Origin: Oscillospiraceae bacterium
GTDB taxonomy: Bacteria > Bacillota > Clostridia > Oscillospirales > Ruminococcaceae
Direction: 5' to 3'
DNA length: 60,076 bases
NCBI GenBank assembly: GCA_022791945.1
Contig: JAAVZY010000127.1
Coordinates: 1 to 60,076, forward strand
Position 1 is the stretch's first letter, and each line of letters starts with the position of its first letter. Of this stretch, positions 37,543 through 45,452 are shown piece by piece. Both the position numbers and the translations under genes were made by a program. The notes below the pieces were generated by a model. It saw only the letters and a list, made by a program, of their open reading frames with translations. It did no database searches and had not been told where the DNA came from.

Positions 37543-37818
37543 TCAGTTATCAAAAAGCGCCGCATGCAGCTGCATACGGCGCTTTTTGATAACTGTCCAA
37601 TGTCCACCGCGCAATTTTGTATACATAAATGTATCCTCCAAATCGGATTCCCGTGCCGACGCGCCATTCGGGATTATCCTTACTTTGCCGTGGGACATCG
37701 GCTCATACTCTGTAGCCCTTGTATCGGCCAGGTATTCAAACAGGTCCCGGAGCCCGCTTTTGCGGTATCTTCTTAAAATCAGCCGTTCCGTTTCCGCCAG
37801 AATTGTTTTACGCTCCAT
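37543..37818 (-). pseudogene. Truncated GNAT acetyltransferase remnant
   Basis: The reading frame of 91 residues begins like ribosomal-protein-type GNAT enzymes (ILAETERLILRRYRKSGLRDLFEYLAD) but then loses the fold. There is no acetyl-CoA loop, and the C-terminus is derived from the 37545-37594 hairpin. It is probably a decayed gene fragment whose remainder is missing. Confidence 0.65.
37545..37594. terminator. Long hairpin after the NYN/coiled-coil operon
   Basis: An 18-bp perfect stem (AGTTATCAAAAAGCGCCG and its complement), one C/A mismatch, then ATGCAG/CTGCAT at the apex. TTTTTGATAACT in the right arm may help termination. It probably ends the plus-strand transcript. Confidence 0.7.
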
Positions 37819-37992
37819 AAAGGCGTCGCCTGGGTATCGATTTACTGGCTGATTCTAAAACAGGTCAGGGCCTTATTCAAGCGATTTTGTGAAACAGGGG
37901 AGACGCCGGAGCGCGGCGCTTCTCAAAATTCGGCGAAGCTGACCAGCGCTTAAGCCGTTAAAACAGATTCTCACAAGAAGAAATTTCCGGGC

Positions 37993-38021
37993 TTGACTTC
38001 GGGGCGTCCGGATGTTACACT
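37993..38021 (+). promoter_or_regulatory. Sigma-A promoter of the Rrf2 gene
   Basis: TTGACT (37993-37998), a 17-nt spacer and TACACT (38016-38021). The AT-rich repeats just after it (TAAAATAGTATAGAATAATT) could hold an operator for the encoded regulator. Confidence 0.7.
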
Positions 38022-38123
38022 AAAATAGTATAGAATAATTCCCGGAGGCGGGCTGGCAGGCAGCCTGTGCTGGAATCAGAGGAAAGAGGGCCTTTGGCGC
38101 AGGCGAAGGCTGTGAGGATAGTC

Positions 38124-38516
38124 ATGCACATTACGTTGGAATCAGATTACGCAGTGCGGATTGTAGTCTTTCTTGCCCAGGAGCAGAAGCGGGTAGACGC
38201 CAATACCATATCGTCCCATACGGGGGTATCCCTTCGGTTTGCGCTGAAGATCCTGAGAAACCTGGTATCCTGCGGGATCGCCCGTTCCTTCAAGGGGACT
38301 CAGGGAGGCTATGAGCTGAACCGCTCCCCATCGGAAATCACCCTGCGGGAGCTTCTGGAGGCCGTGGAAGGGGAGTACGTGTTCAGCCGCTGCCTGGGTG
38401 GCGGAGACTGCTCCAATCCGGACGGCTCCGGCTGCAAGGTGCGCCGGGTTTTCGGCCAGATTACCCAAACCGTCCGGGGAATGCTGGATCAGGTCACCAT
38501 GGATCAGCTGATGTGA
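38124..38516 (+). CDS. Rrf2-family transcription regulator
   Basis: A 130-residue winged-helix regulator of the IscR/NsrR family. Helix-turn-helix: NTISSHTGVSLRFALKILRNL. Wing: GTQGGYELNRSPSEITLRELLEAVEG. Three Cys in CLGGGDCSNPDGSGC (CX5CX7C) are placed to bind an Fe-S cluster, so it may sense iron, redox or NO. Start at ATG 38124, 6 nt after GAGG; in-frame sequence upstream to 38067 lacks family similarity. The target is unknown; no isc or suf genes are adjacent. Confidence 0.88.
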   Translation: MHITLESDYAVRIVVFLAQEQKRVDANTISSHTGVSLRFALKILRNLVSCGIARSFKGTQGGYELNRSPSEITLRELLEAVEGEYVFSRCLGGGDCSNPDGSGCKVRRVFGQITQTVRGMLDQVTMDQLM

Positions 38517-38519
38517 ACG

Positions 38520-38550
38520 GAAAGCCCTTGCAGTGCAGGGGCTTTCTTTT
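38520..38550 (+). terminator. Intrinsic terminator of the Rrf2 gene
   Basis: GAAAGCCCTTG pairs with CAGGGGCTTTC (one wobble) and is followed by TTTT. Confidence 0.85.
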
Positions 38551-38588
38551 GATCCTGCCCATTGCCCTCTATAGAATGCAACTTCTTA

Positions 38589-38746
38589 GAGCCTGTTCAA
38601 GCTCCCTGGGTGGGGCGGATGGAAGGGTTTTTTTTGCACAGCAAGGAAAAAGCGGAGGAATCCTTTGGGGATTCTGAGCATTTTGACGCTGCCTGTGCGG
38701 AAAAAGCGCCTTTCAGACGTTGCGCCCGGAGATTTTGAACAGGCTC
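38589..38746. mobile_element. MITE-like element with TTA target duplication
   Basis: A 158-bp element bounded by perfect 12-bp terminal inverted repeats GAGCCTGTTCAA (38589-38600) and TTGAACAGGCTC (38735-38746), with looser pairing further in (CTCCCTGGG against CCCGGAG). TTA directly flanks both ends (38586-38588, 38747-38749), as expected of a TNA duplication from IS5-group transposases. It encodes no transposase. Confidence 0.8.
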
Positions 38747-38769
38747 TTAGTTCATCCGCCGTTAGGCCG

Positions 38770-38798
38770 TTGTTATTTTCCAGGAAATATGCTATACT
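38770..38798 (+). promoter_or_regulatory. Sigma-A promoter of the membrane protein-pyrK unit
   Basis: TTGTTA (38770-38775), a 17-nt spacer and TATACT (38793-38798). A GC-rich 11-bp hairpin (ATACCGGGGGC/GCCCCCGGTAT, 38811-38834) follows in the leader and may influence transcription or translation of the genes below. Confidence 0.7.
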
Positions 38799-38853
38799 GA
38801 TATCAGTCCAATACCGGGGGCGAGCCCCCGGTATCGCAAAGGAGCGGATCTCC

Positions 38854-39273
38854 ATCCATAAGCAATACTGGACAGTCCGCAGCCGTCCAAGGCTGTTCAT
38901 CGGTCTGGCGTTCACCATTGCCGGATTCATGCTCTTTTATACCATTCTAACCGTTTTGGTGCTGGAACCGGAAATTCCCTGGCGGCTTTTCCCTTGGGGA
39001 GCGGCGGCCTCCGCCTCCCGCTTCTGGCTGCTGGCAGTGCCCCTGCTTTCCATGGGCTGCTGCACTCTCCTGCGGTATCTGAGCCGCAGAGGCGGACGGG
39101 AAGAGCTTTGGGCAGGGGAGAACTTTCTGCTTTCCCTGCTGTTGTTTTTTGTGCAGCTGGACAAGCTGAATTTAGCCAAGGGCATCGGCGGATCTCCTGC
39201 CCTGGTGCTGATCCTTCTGCTGGCCGCTATGGGAGGATACGCCTTCTGGAGCCTGCGGAAAAAGCAGAATTGA
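38854..39273 (+). CDS. Small membrane protein with unresolved start
   Basis: About 139 residues with four predicted transmembrane segments (LFIGLAFTIAGFMLFYTILT; WLLAVPLLSMGCCTLL; NFLLSLLLFFVQL; ALVLILLLAAMGGYAFW). Family unknown. A good Shine-Dalgarno AAAGGAG (38838-38844) is followed in frame by CGG ATC TCC ATC CAT AAG with no ATG, GTG or TTG until an ATG inside the first transmembrane segment. I place the start at ATC 38854 provisionally. It stops 34 nt before the pyrK start and is probably co-transcribed with it. Confidence 0.55.
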   Translation: MHKQYWTVRSRPRLFIGLAFTIAGFMLFYTILTVLVLEPEIPWRLFPWGAAASASRFWLLAVPLLSMGCCTLLRYLSRRGGREELWAGENFLLSLLLFFVQLDKLNLAKGIGGSPALVLILLLAAMGGYAFWSLRKKQN

Positions 39274-39307
39274 GCGCGGGGAATCTCCCCCGGGAAAGGT
39301 GAGAAAG

Positions 39308-40069
39308 ATGGACTACATTCAGGGACGTTTTCCCATCATCCAAAAGGAAAATCTGGCCAAAGACGTCTACAGCCTGTGGATCCGCTGTCCGGAGCTGGCC
39401 GGACGGGCGGAGCCGGGACAGTTTGTGCATATCCGGGTAGAGGGCTTTCCCCTCCGCCGTCCCATCTCCCTGTGTGAAATCGAACCGGATCTCATCCGTC
39501 TGGTGTTCCAGGTGCGGGGGGAGGGCACCCGCGCCCTGGGAGCGCTGCGGGAAGGGGATAACCTGGATCTGATCGGCCCTCTTGGAAAGGGCTTTACGCT
39601 GCTCCCTCCCAGCAGAAAAGCGGTTTTAATCGGTGGTGGAATCGGCGCGCCTCCCATGCTGGAGCTGGCCCGCCGCTATGGAGCGGATGCCTCTGTCATC
39701 CTGGGGTTCCGCACCGCCGCCGCTGTCATTCTTGAGGAGGACTTTGCCCGTACCGGCGCGCAGGTGATCCTTTGCACCGACGATGGCTCCGCCGGTCAGA
39801 AGGGCTTTGTCACCTCCGCGCTGGAAAGCCAGTTGGAAGGCGTGGATCTGATCTGCGCCTGCGGGCCGCTGCCCATGCTGAAGGGGATCGCCGCCCTGGC
39901 GCAGGAACGGGGGATCCCCTGCCAGGTTTCCCTGGAGGAACGGATGGGCTGTGGAGTGGGCGCCTGCCTGGTCTGCGCCTGCCGGACTGTCCGGGACGGA
40001 CAGGAGATTTTCTCCCACGTCTGCAAGGACGGCCCCGTATTCGACGCCGAAGCCGTCGTTTTTGAATAG
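39308..40069 (+). CDS. pyrK: Dihydroorotate dehydrogenase electron-transfer subunit
   Basis: A 253-residue FAD/[2Fe-2S] subunit that passes electrons from type 1B PyrD to NAD+. An N-terminal ferredoxin-reductase-like FAD domain (RRPISLCEI), a nucleotide-binding part (VLIGGGIGAPPMLELARR...CACGPLPMLKG) and the C-terminal cluster loop MGCGVGACLVCAC with the last Cys in HVCKDGPVF. ATG 39308 lies 8 nt after AAAGG; GTG 39299 abuts it. pyrD follows, but a full-length PMR11 lies between. Confidence 0.95.
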   Translation: MDYIQGRFPIIQKENLAKDVYSLWIRCPELAGRAEPGQFVHIRVEGFPLRRPISLCEIEPDLIRLVFQVRGEGTRALGALREGDNLDLIGPLGKGFTLLPPSRKAVLIGGGIGAPPMLELARRYGADASVILGFRTAAAVILEEDFARTGAQVILCTDDGSAGQKGFVTSALESQLEGVDLICACGPLPMLKGIAALAQERGIPCQVSLEERMGCGVGACLVCACRTVRDGQEIFSHVCKDGPVFDAEAVVFE

Positions 40070-40078
40070 GGGAGCAGG

Positions 40079-40517
40079 CTACGAGAGCTCTGCTCTCGCG
40101 CTCTCGCCAAGGGGAGCTGGCTCCCCTTGGATTCCCATCTTTTTGGGGTTATGGGGGGCAGGATTTCAGTCCCTGACTCGCTGGTACTTCTCACAGGGAC
40201 GATCGCCCGCCTACCCACTTTTTCGTAAAGAAAAAGTTCAGCCCTACGTGCGGGGCAGACAGTACGACGCAGAAAGTTCCGAGCGTGCTCTGCGCAGAAA
40301 CCCAGTGCGGCGCAGAAAGTACCCCGTACGCAGGAGGGAGCTTTTTTCTTTACGAAAAAAGCGTACTGCGGGAATCAGACTCTCTGCGTGGCAGGAGGAA
40401 GGAAGTCTGTACAGACTTGACCCCACCCCTTTTCCGCCCTTCAAAAGCCCTTAAAAAAGATGGGATTCCAAAGGGACGCGTCCCTTTGGCAGAGCGCGAG
40501 ACAGAGTCTTGCGGCCT
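40079..40517 (+). repeat. PMR11, long-form palindromic modular repeat between pyrK and pyrD
   Basis: About 439 bp: ACGAGAGCTCTGCTCTCGCG, CCAAGGGGAGC/GCTCCCCTTGG, ATTCCCATCTTTTTGGGG, GATCGCCCGCCTACCCACTT, TTTCGTAAAGAAAAAG, GCTTTTTTCTTTACGAAAAA, AAGTCTGTACAGACTT, CGCCCTTCAAAAGCCCTT, CCAAAGGGACG/CGTCCCTTTGG, GCGAGACAGAGTCTTGCGGC. Same orientation as PMR7 and PMR14. A weaker hairpin (GGGAACC...GGTTCCC) follows before pyrD. Confidence 0.9.
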
Positions 40518-40598
40518 TTTCGCTGTACTCAGCCTATTAAATAGCGGGAACCCGCTTCCAGGCAGGTTCCCATTCACTTGAAAGGAAGTAGAAACACC

Positions 40599-41510
40599 AT
40601 GGCGGATCTTTCTGTCACAATGGCGGGCGTGACGTTCAGGAATCCCATCATTCCCGCGTCCGGAGCCTTCGGCTTTGGTCAGGAATATCAGTGCCTCTAC
40701 CCCCTCTCCCGGCTGGGAGGCATCTCGCTGAAGGGAACCACCCTCCATGCCCGGCAAGGGAATCCGCCTCCACGGATTGCGGAAACCCCCGCCGGGATGC
40801 TGAACTCCGTGGGCCTGCAGAATCCTGGGGTTGACCAGCTGATCGCCCAAGAGCTCCCCAAGCTGAAGGAACAGGGAACCGTGATCATCGCCAACATTGC
40901 GGGGGCTACCGTGGAGGAGTACGCTGAGGCGGTCCGGCGGCTGGAGGAAACCCCGGTTCACATGATCGAGCTGAATATCTCCTGCCCCAACGTAAAGCAG
41001 GGGGGCGCCGCCTTCGGGGTGAACCCCGAAACAGCGGCGGAGGTGACGCGCGCTGTCCGCAGGGTCACCACCAAGCCGCTGATGATCAAGCTTTCGCCCA
41101 ATGTTACTGACATCACCCTGATTGCCAAGGCCGTGGAGGCGGAGGGAGCGGACGCGATTTCCTTAATCAATACCCTCCTGGGAATGCGGATTGACGTCCG
41201 CACCCGGCGGCCCATTCTGCACCAGAATGTGGGAGGGCTTTCCGGTCCGGCCGTTCTTCCCATTGCGGTGCGGATGGTCTGGCAGACTGCCCAGGCGGTG
41301 AAAATTCCCATCTGCGGCATGGGGGGCGTTTCCCGGTGGGAGGACGCTCTGGAGCTGATTCTGGCAGGAGCCTCCACCGTGCAGATTGGCGCGGCCCTTT
41401 TTGCCAATCCCATGGCTCCCCTGGAGATTATTCAGGGACTTTCCCAATATCTGGACGAACATCACATTCCGCAGCTGGCCGATCTGATTGGGGCAGTAGA
41501 GCCCTACTGA
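40599..41510 (+). CDS. pyrD: Dihydroorotate dehydrogenase, type 1B catalytic subunit
   Basis: Oxidises dihydroorotate to orotate in pyrimidine synthesis. A 303-residue FMN barrel with FRNPIIPASGAFGFG, GISLKGTT, the catalytic Cys loop ELNISCPNVKQGG, IKLSPNV and GMGGVSRWEDALELILAG. Type 1B works with PyrK, encoded upstream. AAAGGAAG precedes ATG 40599; the upstream in-frame TTG 40578 lacks a Shine-Dalgarno. Confidence 0.96.
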   Translation: MADLSVTMAGVTFRNPIIPASGAFGFGQEYQCLYPLSRLGGISLKGTTLHARQGNPPPRIAETPAGMLNSVGLQNPGVDQLIAQELPKLKEQGTVIIANIAGATVEEYAEAVRRLEETPVHMIELNISCPNVKQGGAAFGVNPETAAEVTRAVRRVTTKPLMIKLSPNVTDITLIAKAVEAEGADAISLINTLLGMRIDVRTRRPILHQNVGGLSGPAVLPIAVRMVWQTAQAVKIPICGMGGVSRWEDALELILAGASTVQIGAALFANPMAPLEIIQGLSQYLDEHHIPQLADLIGAVEPY

Positions 41511-41534
41511 TCCGCCGGACAGAAAGGATCCTCT

Positions 41535-41972
41535 ATGAAAATCATGGCAGTGGACTATGGCGCGGCCCGTACCGGGCTTGCCGTGTGCGATCGGACCGAA
41601 TTCCTGGCTTCCCCGGTTGGAACCATCCAGGAGCGGGAGTATAAGCGGGCGGTGGCCCATGTGGCCAACGCGGTGCAGGAATATGAGGTAAAGGAGGTTG
41701 TGGTGGGCTATCCGCTGAATATGGACGGATCCTGCGGGGAGAAGGCTCAGCTCTGCGCTCAATTCGCCCACGACCTCCAGATGCTGGTGGGGGAGGAGAT
41801 CCCTGTCCGTCTCTGGGACGAGCGGCAGACCACCATGCAGGCCGCCGAGTACCTGAATGAAACCAACGTTCGGGGCAAAAAGCGTAAGGAGATCATCGAC
41901 GAGGTGGCTGCCACCATCATTCTGGAAAGCTACCTGAACTACCGGCATCATCAGGCGGCGTCCTCCGACTGA
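41535..41972 (+). CDS. ruvX: Holliday junction resolvase-like protein RuvX/YqgF
   Basis: A 145-residue RNase H-fold nuclease. Catalytic acidic residues are in MAVDYGAARTGLAV (Asp 6), VVVGYPLNMDGSCGEKA and the C-terminal IIDEVAATIILESYL; the motif RLWDERQTTMQAAEYL is typical. YqgF proteins are linked to 16S rRNA 5'-end processing and possibly recombination. AAAGGA lies upstream of the ATG, 24 nt after pyrD. Confidence 0.93.
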   Translation: MKIMAVDYGAARTGLAVCDRTEFLASPVGTIQEREYKRAVAHVANAVQEYEVKEVVVGYPLNMDGSCGEKAQLCAQFAHDLQMLVGEEIPVRLWDERQTTMQAAEYLNETNVRGKKRKEIIDEVAATIILESYLNYRHHQAASSD

Positions 41973-42019
41973 ACCGGGAAGCCTGCGGCGGAGGATCCGC
42001 CGGGAAAGGAGGGGGCCCT

Positions 42020-42862
42020 GTGCACAAGGTAAAGCTGGCGGCTCCGGTGGTCAAGTGGGTCGGGGGAAAGCGACAGCTTCTCAGCGTGATCGAGCCTCTG
42101 CTTCCCAAGCGGCTGTCCCTCTACTGCGAGCCCTTCCTGGGGGGAGGCGCGGTGCTCTTTGCCCGTCAGCCCGCACGGGCGGTCGTCAATGATCTCAACA
42201 GGGATCTGATCAATCTTTACGAGGTCATCCGGGATCAGGTGGACGCGCTGGCGGCGGATCTGGGGAAGCATGAAAACACCCCGGACTATTTCTATCAGAT
42301 CCGGGATTTGGATCGGGATCCGGAACGGTATCAGGCGCTTTCTCCGGTGGAAAAGGCCTCCCGTTTCCTTTATCTGAACAAAACCTGCTATAACGGGCTT
42401 TTCCGTGTGAATGCCTCCGGGGCCTTTAACGCTCCCTTCGGCTCCTACAAGAATCCGAATATTGTCAACGAGCCGGTTCTCCGGGCGGTAAGCGCTTATT
42501 TCAATGCCGCCAGGATCACCTTTTTCAGCAGGGATTTCCAGCAGGTGCTGGAGGAGCTGCCCAGGGGGGCTTTCGTCTATCTGGATCCGCCGTATGATCC
42601 GGTTTCCCAGACCGCCAGCTTCACCGGCTACAGCAAGGGCGGCTTCGGCCGGGAGGAGCAGCTCCGGCTGAAGGAATGCTGCGACAGTCTGAACCGGCGG
42701 GGGATTCGGTTTCTCCTCTCCAACTCTGCCACACCCTTCATTCGGGAGCTGTACAGCAGCTATGAGATCACCCTGGTGGATGCCCGGCGGGCAATCAATT
42801 CGGTAGGGGACAGGCGGGGAGCGATTCAGGAGGTTCTGGTGAAAAATTATGGGACGAAATGA
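42020..42862 (+). CDS. Dam-type DNA adenine methyltransferase (D12 class)
   Basis: A 280-residue N6-adenine methyltransferase of the DpnM/Dam group. FxGxG-type SAM motif in CEPFLGGGAVLFA, preceded by KWVGGKRQLL; catalytic DPPY in FVYLDPPYDPVSQTA; FLLSNSATPFIRELY near the end. Family members commonly modify GATC, but specificity is not proved here. The start is GTG 42020 after AAAGGAGGGGG. It overlaps the next gene by 14 nt, which fits a restriction-modification pair. Confidence 0.92.
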   Translation: MHKVKLAAPVVKWVGGKRQLLSVIEPLLPKRLSLYCEPFLGGGAVLFARQPARAVVNDLNRDLINLYEVIRDQVDALAADLGKHENTPDYFYQIRDLDRDPERYQALSPVEKASRFLYLNKTCYNGLFRVNASGAFNAPFGSYKNPNIVNEPVLRAVSAYFNAARITFFSRDFQQVLEELPRGAFVYLDPPYDPVSQTASFTGYSKGGFGREEQLRLKECCDSLNRRGIRFLLSNSATPFIRELYSSYEITLVDARRAINSVGDRRGAIQEVLVKNYGTK

Positions 42863-44111
42863 CGACGCCTGGGCGGCCCTTTTCCAACAGTACCAGATTC
42901 TGGAGCAGGTACGGGAAAGGGGTCGTTTTCTCATCTCCGCCCAGCAGATCAAGGAGTACCGGGAGCCCCGGCTGATGACCAAATTTGACCATCGGGTAAA
43001 CCTGCCAGCCCTGTTCCGGGAGAACGGGCTGGCGGTTCTTCCGGTATCCCGGGGGGATTATCTGATCTCCTCCTTTGAGGCGTATCATACCTTTGAAGCG
43101 CCCTCCGGGGAATGTCAGCAGGTGAGCATTCCTCTGCGGCTGCAAAGCCTGCTCCCTCAGTTTCTGGTCAGCGAGGCCATTGCCCTGAACTGTGCCGGGG
43201 CCAGCGGCATTCTGTCGGACTTTCTGGGAGAGGAAGGGCTTGTCTCCACGGTCAGCGGCCGGATGGGCTCCGGCTCCTTTTCCTTTGGGATTCAGACGGC
43301 CCAGGGGCGCAGCCGGGTAGAGGTGAACAACGCCCAAATTGAGATTGACGCTGCCTGCGAAGGCCCGGAGTCCCTGGCGCTGTTTGAGGCCAAGCGGGAT
43401 CTGGCGGAGGATTTTCTGATCCGGCAGCTGTACTATCCCTACCGGGTATGGCTGGGACGGGTTTCCAAGCAGGTGCGTCCGGTGTTTCTCACCTTTGCAA
43501 ACGGCGTGTTTCAGCTGTACGAATATGCCTTTGCGGATCCGGAGGATTACAACGCTCTGCGGCTGGTGAGACAGAAAAGCTATGTGATTCGAACAGACAT
43601 CACCCGTCGGGATCTGTGGGAGCTGCTTCAGAGCGTCCGACCCGAGCCGGAGCCGGAGATACCCTTTCCCCAGGCGGATAGTCTGCCGCGTCTGCTGAAT
43701 CTGGCGGAGCTTCTGAGTCAGGGGGAGCTGACCCGGGAGGAAATTACGGAGGAATATGCTTTTGATGTACGACAGACCAACTATTACACCGACGCGGGGC
43801 GCTATCTGGGACTGATGGAAAAACGGCGGGAGAACGGGGCGGTTCTCTTCCGGCTGACAGAACGTGGAAGAGCGATGATGGCCATGTCCTACCGGGAGCG
43901 GATGCTTACAGCAGGCGGCGCTATTTTGCGGCACCGTCCATTCCGGGAGGTATTCCGGCTCCGGCTGGAGCGGGACGCACTGCCGGATCGGACGGAGATT
44001 CTGCGTATCATGCGTTCCGCCGGGCTGTACCATGTGGACAGCGAAGTGACTCTGCGGCGCAGAGCCTCCACGGTCGCAAGCTGGTGCTCCTGGCTGGCAG
44101 ATTTATGCTGA
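42849..44111 (+). CDS. Probable type II restriction endonuclease
   Basis: A 420-residue protein with a possible PD-(D/E)xK nuclease core: IEID at residues 164-167, FEAK at 179-182 and a following QLYYPYR helix, a layout common in restriction enzymes. The N-terminus (ILEQVRERGRFLISAQQIKE, REPRLMTKFDHRVNLP) resembles clostridial proteins annotated as type II restriction enzymes. The C-terminal third looks like a winged-helix DNA-binding region (ELTREEITEEYAFDVRQTNY). Coupling to the Dam-type gene by a 14-nt overlap makes an R-M system the best reading; cognate site unknown. Confidence 0.75.
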   Translation: MGRNDDAWAALFQQYQILEQVRERGRFLISAQQIKEYREPRLMTKFDHRVNLPALFRENGLAVLPVSRGDYLISSFEAYHTFEAPSGECQQVSIPLRLQSLLPQFLVSEAIALNCAGASGILSDFLGEEGLVSTVSGRMGSGSFSFGIQTAQGRSRVEVNNAQIEIDAACEGPESLALFEAKRDLAEDFLIRQLYYPYRVWLGRVSKQVRPVFLTFANGVFQLYEYAFADPEDYNALRLVRQKSYVIRTDITRRDLWELLQSVRPEPEPEIPFPQADSLPRLLNLAELLSQGELTREEITEEYAFDVRQTNYYTDAGRYLGLMEKRRENGAVLFRLTERGRAMMAMSYRERMLTAGGAILRHRPFREVFRLRLERDALPDRTEILRIMRSAGLYHVDSEVTLRRRASTVASWCSWLADLC

Positions 44112-44229
44112 CTTGGATCAGGTAACGGGAGCAAACCTGGTGCGGCGTCCCGGAGTTCTGTTGTGTGAGCTCATATTGTCTCTGCAGAAGGGAACTCTTT
44201 GATTATAGCTTGAAAAGGAGCGGGGATTG

Positions 44230-45369
44230 ATGGCACAGGAGGCACTGATTATTGGCGCAGGCTTTGCCGGGGCAGTCTGCGCCCGGCGGCTTGCGGATAA
44301 AGGGTATACGGTTACCCTTCTGGAGAAGCGCGGGCACATCGCTGGGAATATGTACGATGAGGCGGATGCACAGGGAATTCGGGTACACTGGTACGGCCCC
44401 CATATCTTCCACACCTCCATTCAGAGAGTCTGGGAGTATCTGAACCGCTTTACAGACTTTTTTCCCTATGAGCACCGGGTACTGGGATGGATTGACGGAC
44501 AGCTGGTGCCCATTCCCTTCAATTATGCTTCCCTGGAGGCCCTGCGCCCTGAACAGGCCCCGGTCCTGGAACAGATGCTTTCCAATGCCTTTCCGGGTCA
44601 GAAGCGGATCTCCATTCTGGATCTGCTGAACCGGCGGGAGCCCCCTCTGAAGGAATTGGGAGAATATATCTATGATCGGGTATTTGTCCACTATACGGCC
44701 AAGCAATGGCAGCTTCCCATTGAGCAGGTGGATCGCTCTGTTATCAACCGGGTGCCAGTGGTTCTGGGCTATGACGATCGTTATTTTCAGGATACCTGGC
44801 AGGCCATGCCTGCGGAGGGGTATCTGCCCTTATTCCAGGCGCTTCTGGATAGTCCGAACATCTGCGTCTGTCTGAACTGCGACGGGCTGGAGCGCCTGAC
44901 CCTTTCCGAAGGGCGAATCTGTCTGGATGGACGGGAATGGATCGGTCCGGTGATCTACACGGGACCGCTGGATGAGCTGTTCCGGCAGCAGTACGGCCCG
45001 CTGCCATACCGTTCCCTGGAGCTGGTGACCGAGCGGTACGATCGGGAATGGTTCCAGCCTGCGGCTGTGGTGAACTACCCGAATGAGGAGGACTTCACCC
45101 GCATTACCGAGCACAAGTATCTGACCGGGCAGGTTCTTCCAGGAACAACGATTATGAAAGAGTATCCTTTGGCATATGTGCCGGAGAAGAATCTTCCGTA
45201 TTATCCCATCGCTTCTGCAGAGAGTGAGGCCCTTTACCAGAAGTACCGTACCCTGGCGGACGGATATCCGAGGCTTCATCTTTGCGGCAGGCTGGCAGAA
45301 TACCGCTACTATAACATGGATGGAGTCATTTCCCGTGCGCTGGAGCTCAGTGATTCCATTGAGGATTGA
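44230..45369 (+). CDS. glf: UDP-galactopyranose mutase
   Basis: A 379-residue flavoenzyme converting UDP-galactopyranose to UDP-galactofuranose for surface polysaccharides. FAD-binding ALIIGAGFAGAVCARRLADK is at the N-terminus, followed by GPHIFHTS, FNYASLEAL, VHYTAKQWQLP, VINYPNEEDFTRITE-like VVNYPNEEDFTRITEHK, and CGRLAEYRYYNMDGVI binding flavin near the end. GGAG lies about 9 nt before ATG 44230. It stands alone, without visible glycan-cluster partners. Confidence 0.96.
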   Translation: MAQEALIIGAGFAGAVCARRLADKGYTVTLLEKRGHIAGNMYDEADAQGIRVHWYGPHIFHTSIQRVWEYLNRFTDFFPYEHRVLGWIDGQLVPIPFNYASLEALRPEQAPVLEQMLSNAFPGQKRISILDLLNRREPPLKELGEYIYDRVFVHYTAKQWQLPIEQVDRSVINRVPVVLGYDDRYFQDTWQAMPAEGYLPLFQALLDSPNICVCLNCDGLERLTLSEGRICLDGREWIGPVIYTGPLDELFRQQYGPLPYRSLELVTERYDREWFQPAAVVNYPNEEDFTRITEHKYLTGQVLPGTTIMKEYPLAYVPEKNLPYYPIASAESEALYQKYRTLADGYPRLHLCGRLAEYRYYNMDGVISRALELSDSIED

Positions 45370-45387
45370 TGTTTGTGTAAAAATGGT

Positions 45388-45416
45388 TTGAAAAGGCAGA
45401 GCGGGAGTGATATACT
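45388..45416 (+). promoter_or_regulatory. Sigma-A promoter of the recombinase
   Basis: TTGAAA (45388-45393), a 17-nt spacer and TATACT (45411-45416), about 37 nt before the recombinase start. Confidence 0.8.
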
Positions 45417-45452
45417 GGGAAGAGAAGGAAAAAATATGCAAAGGAGGCACGA

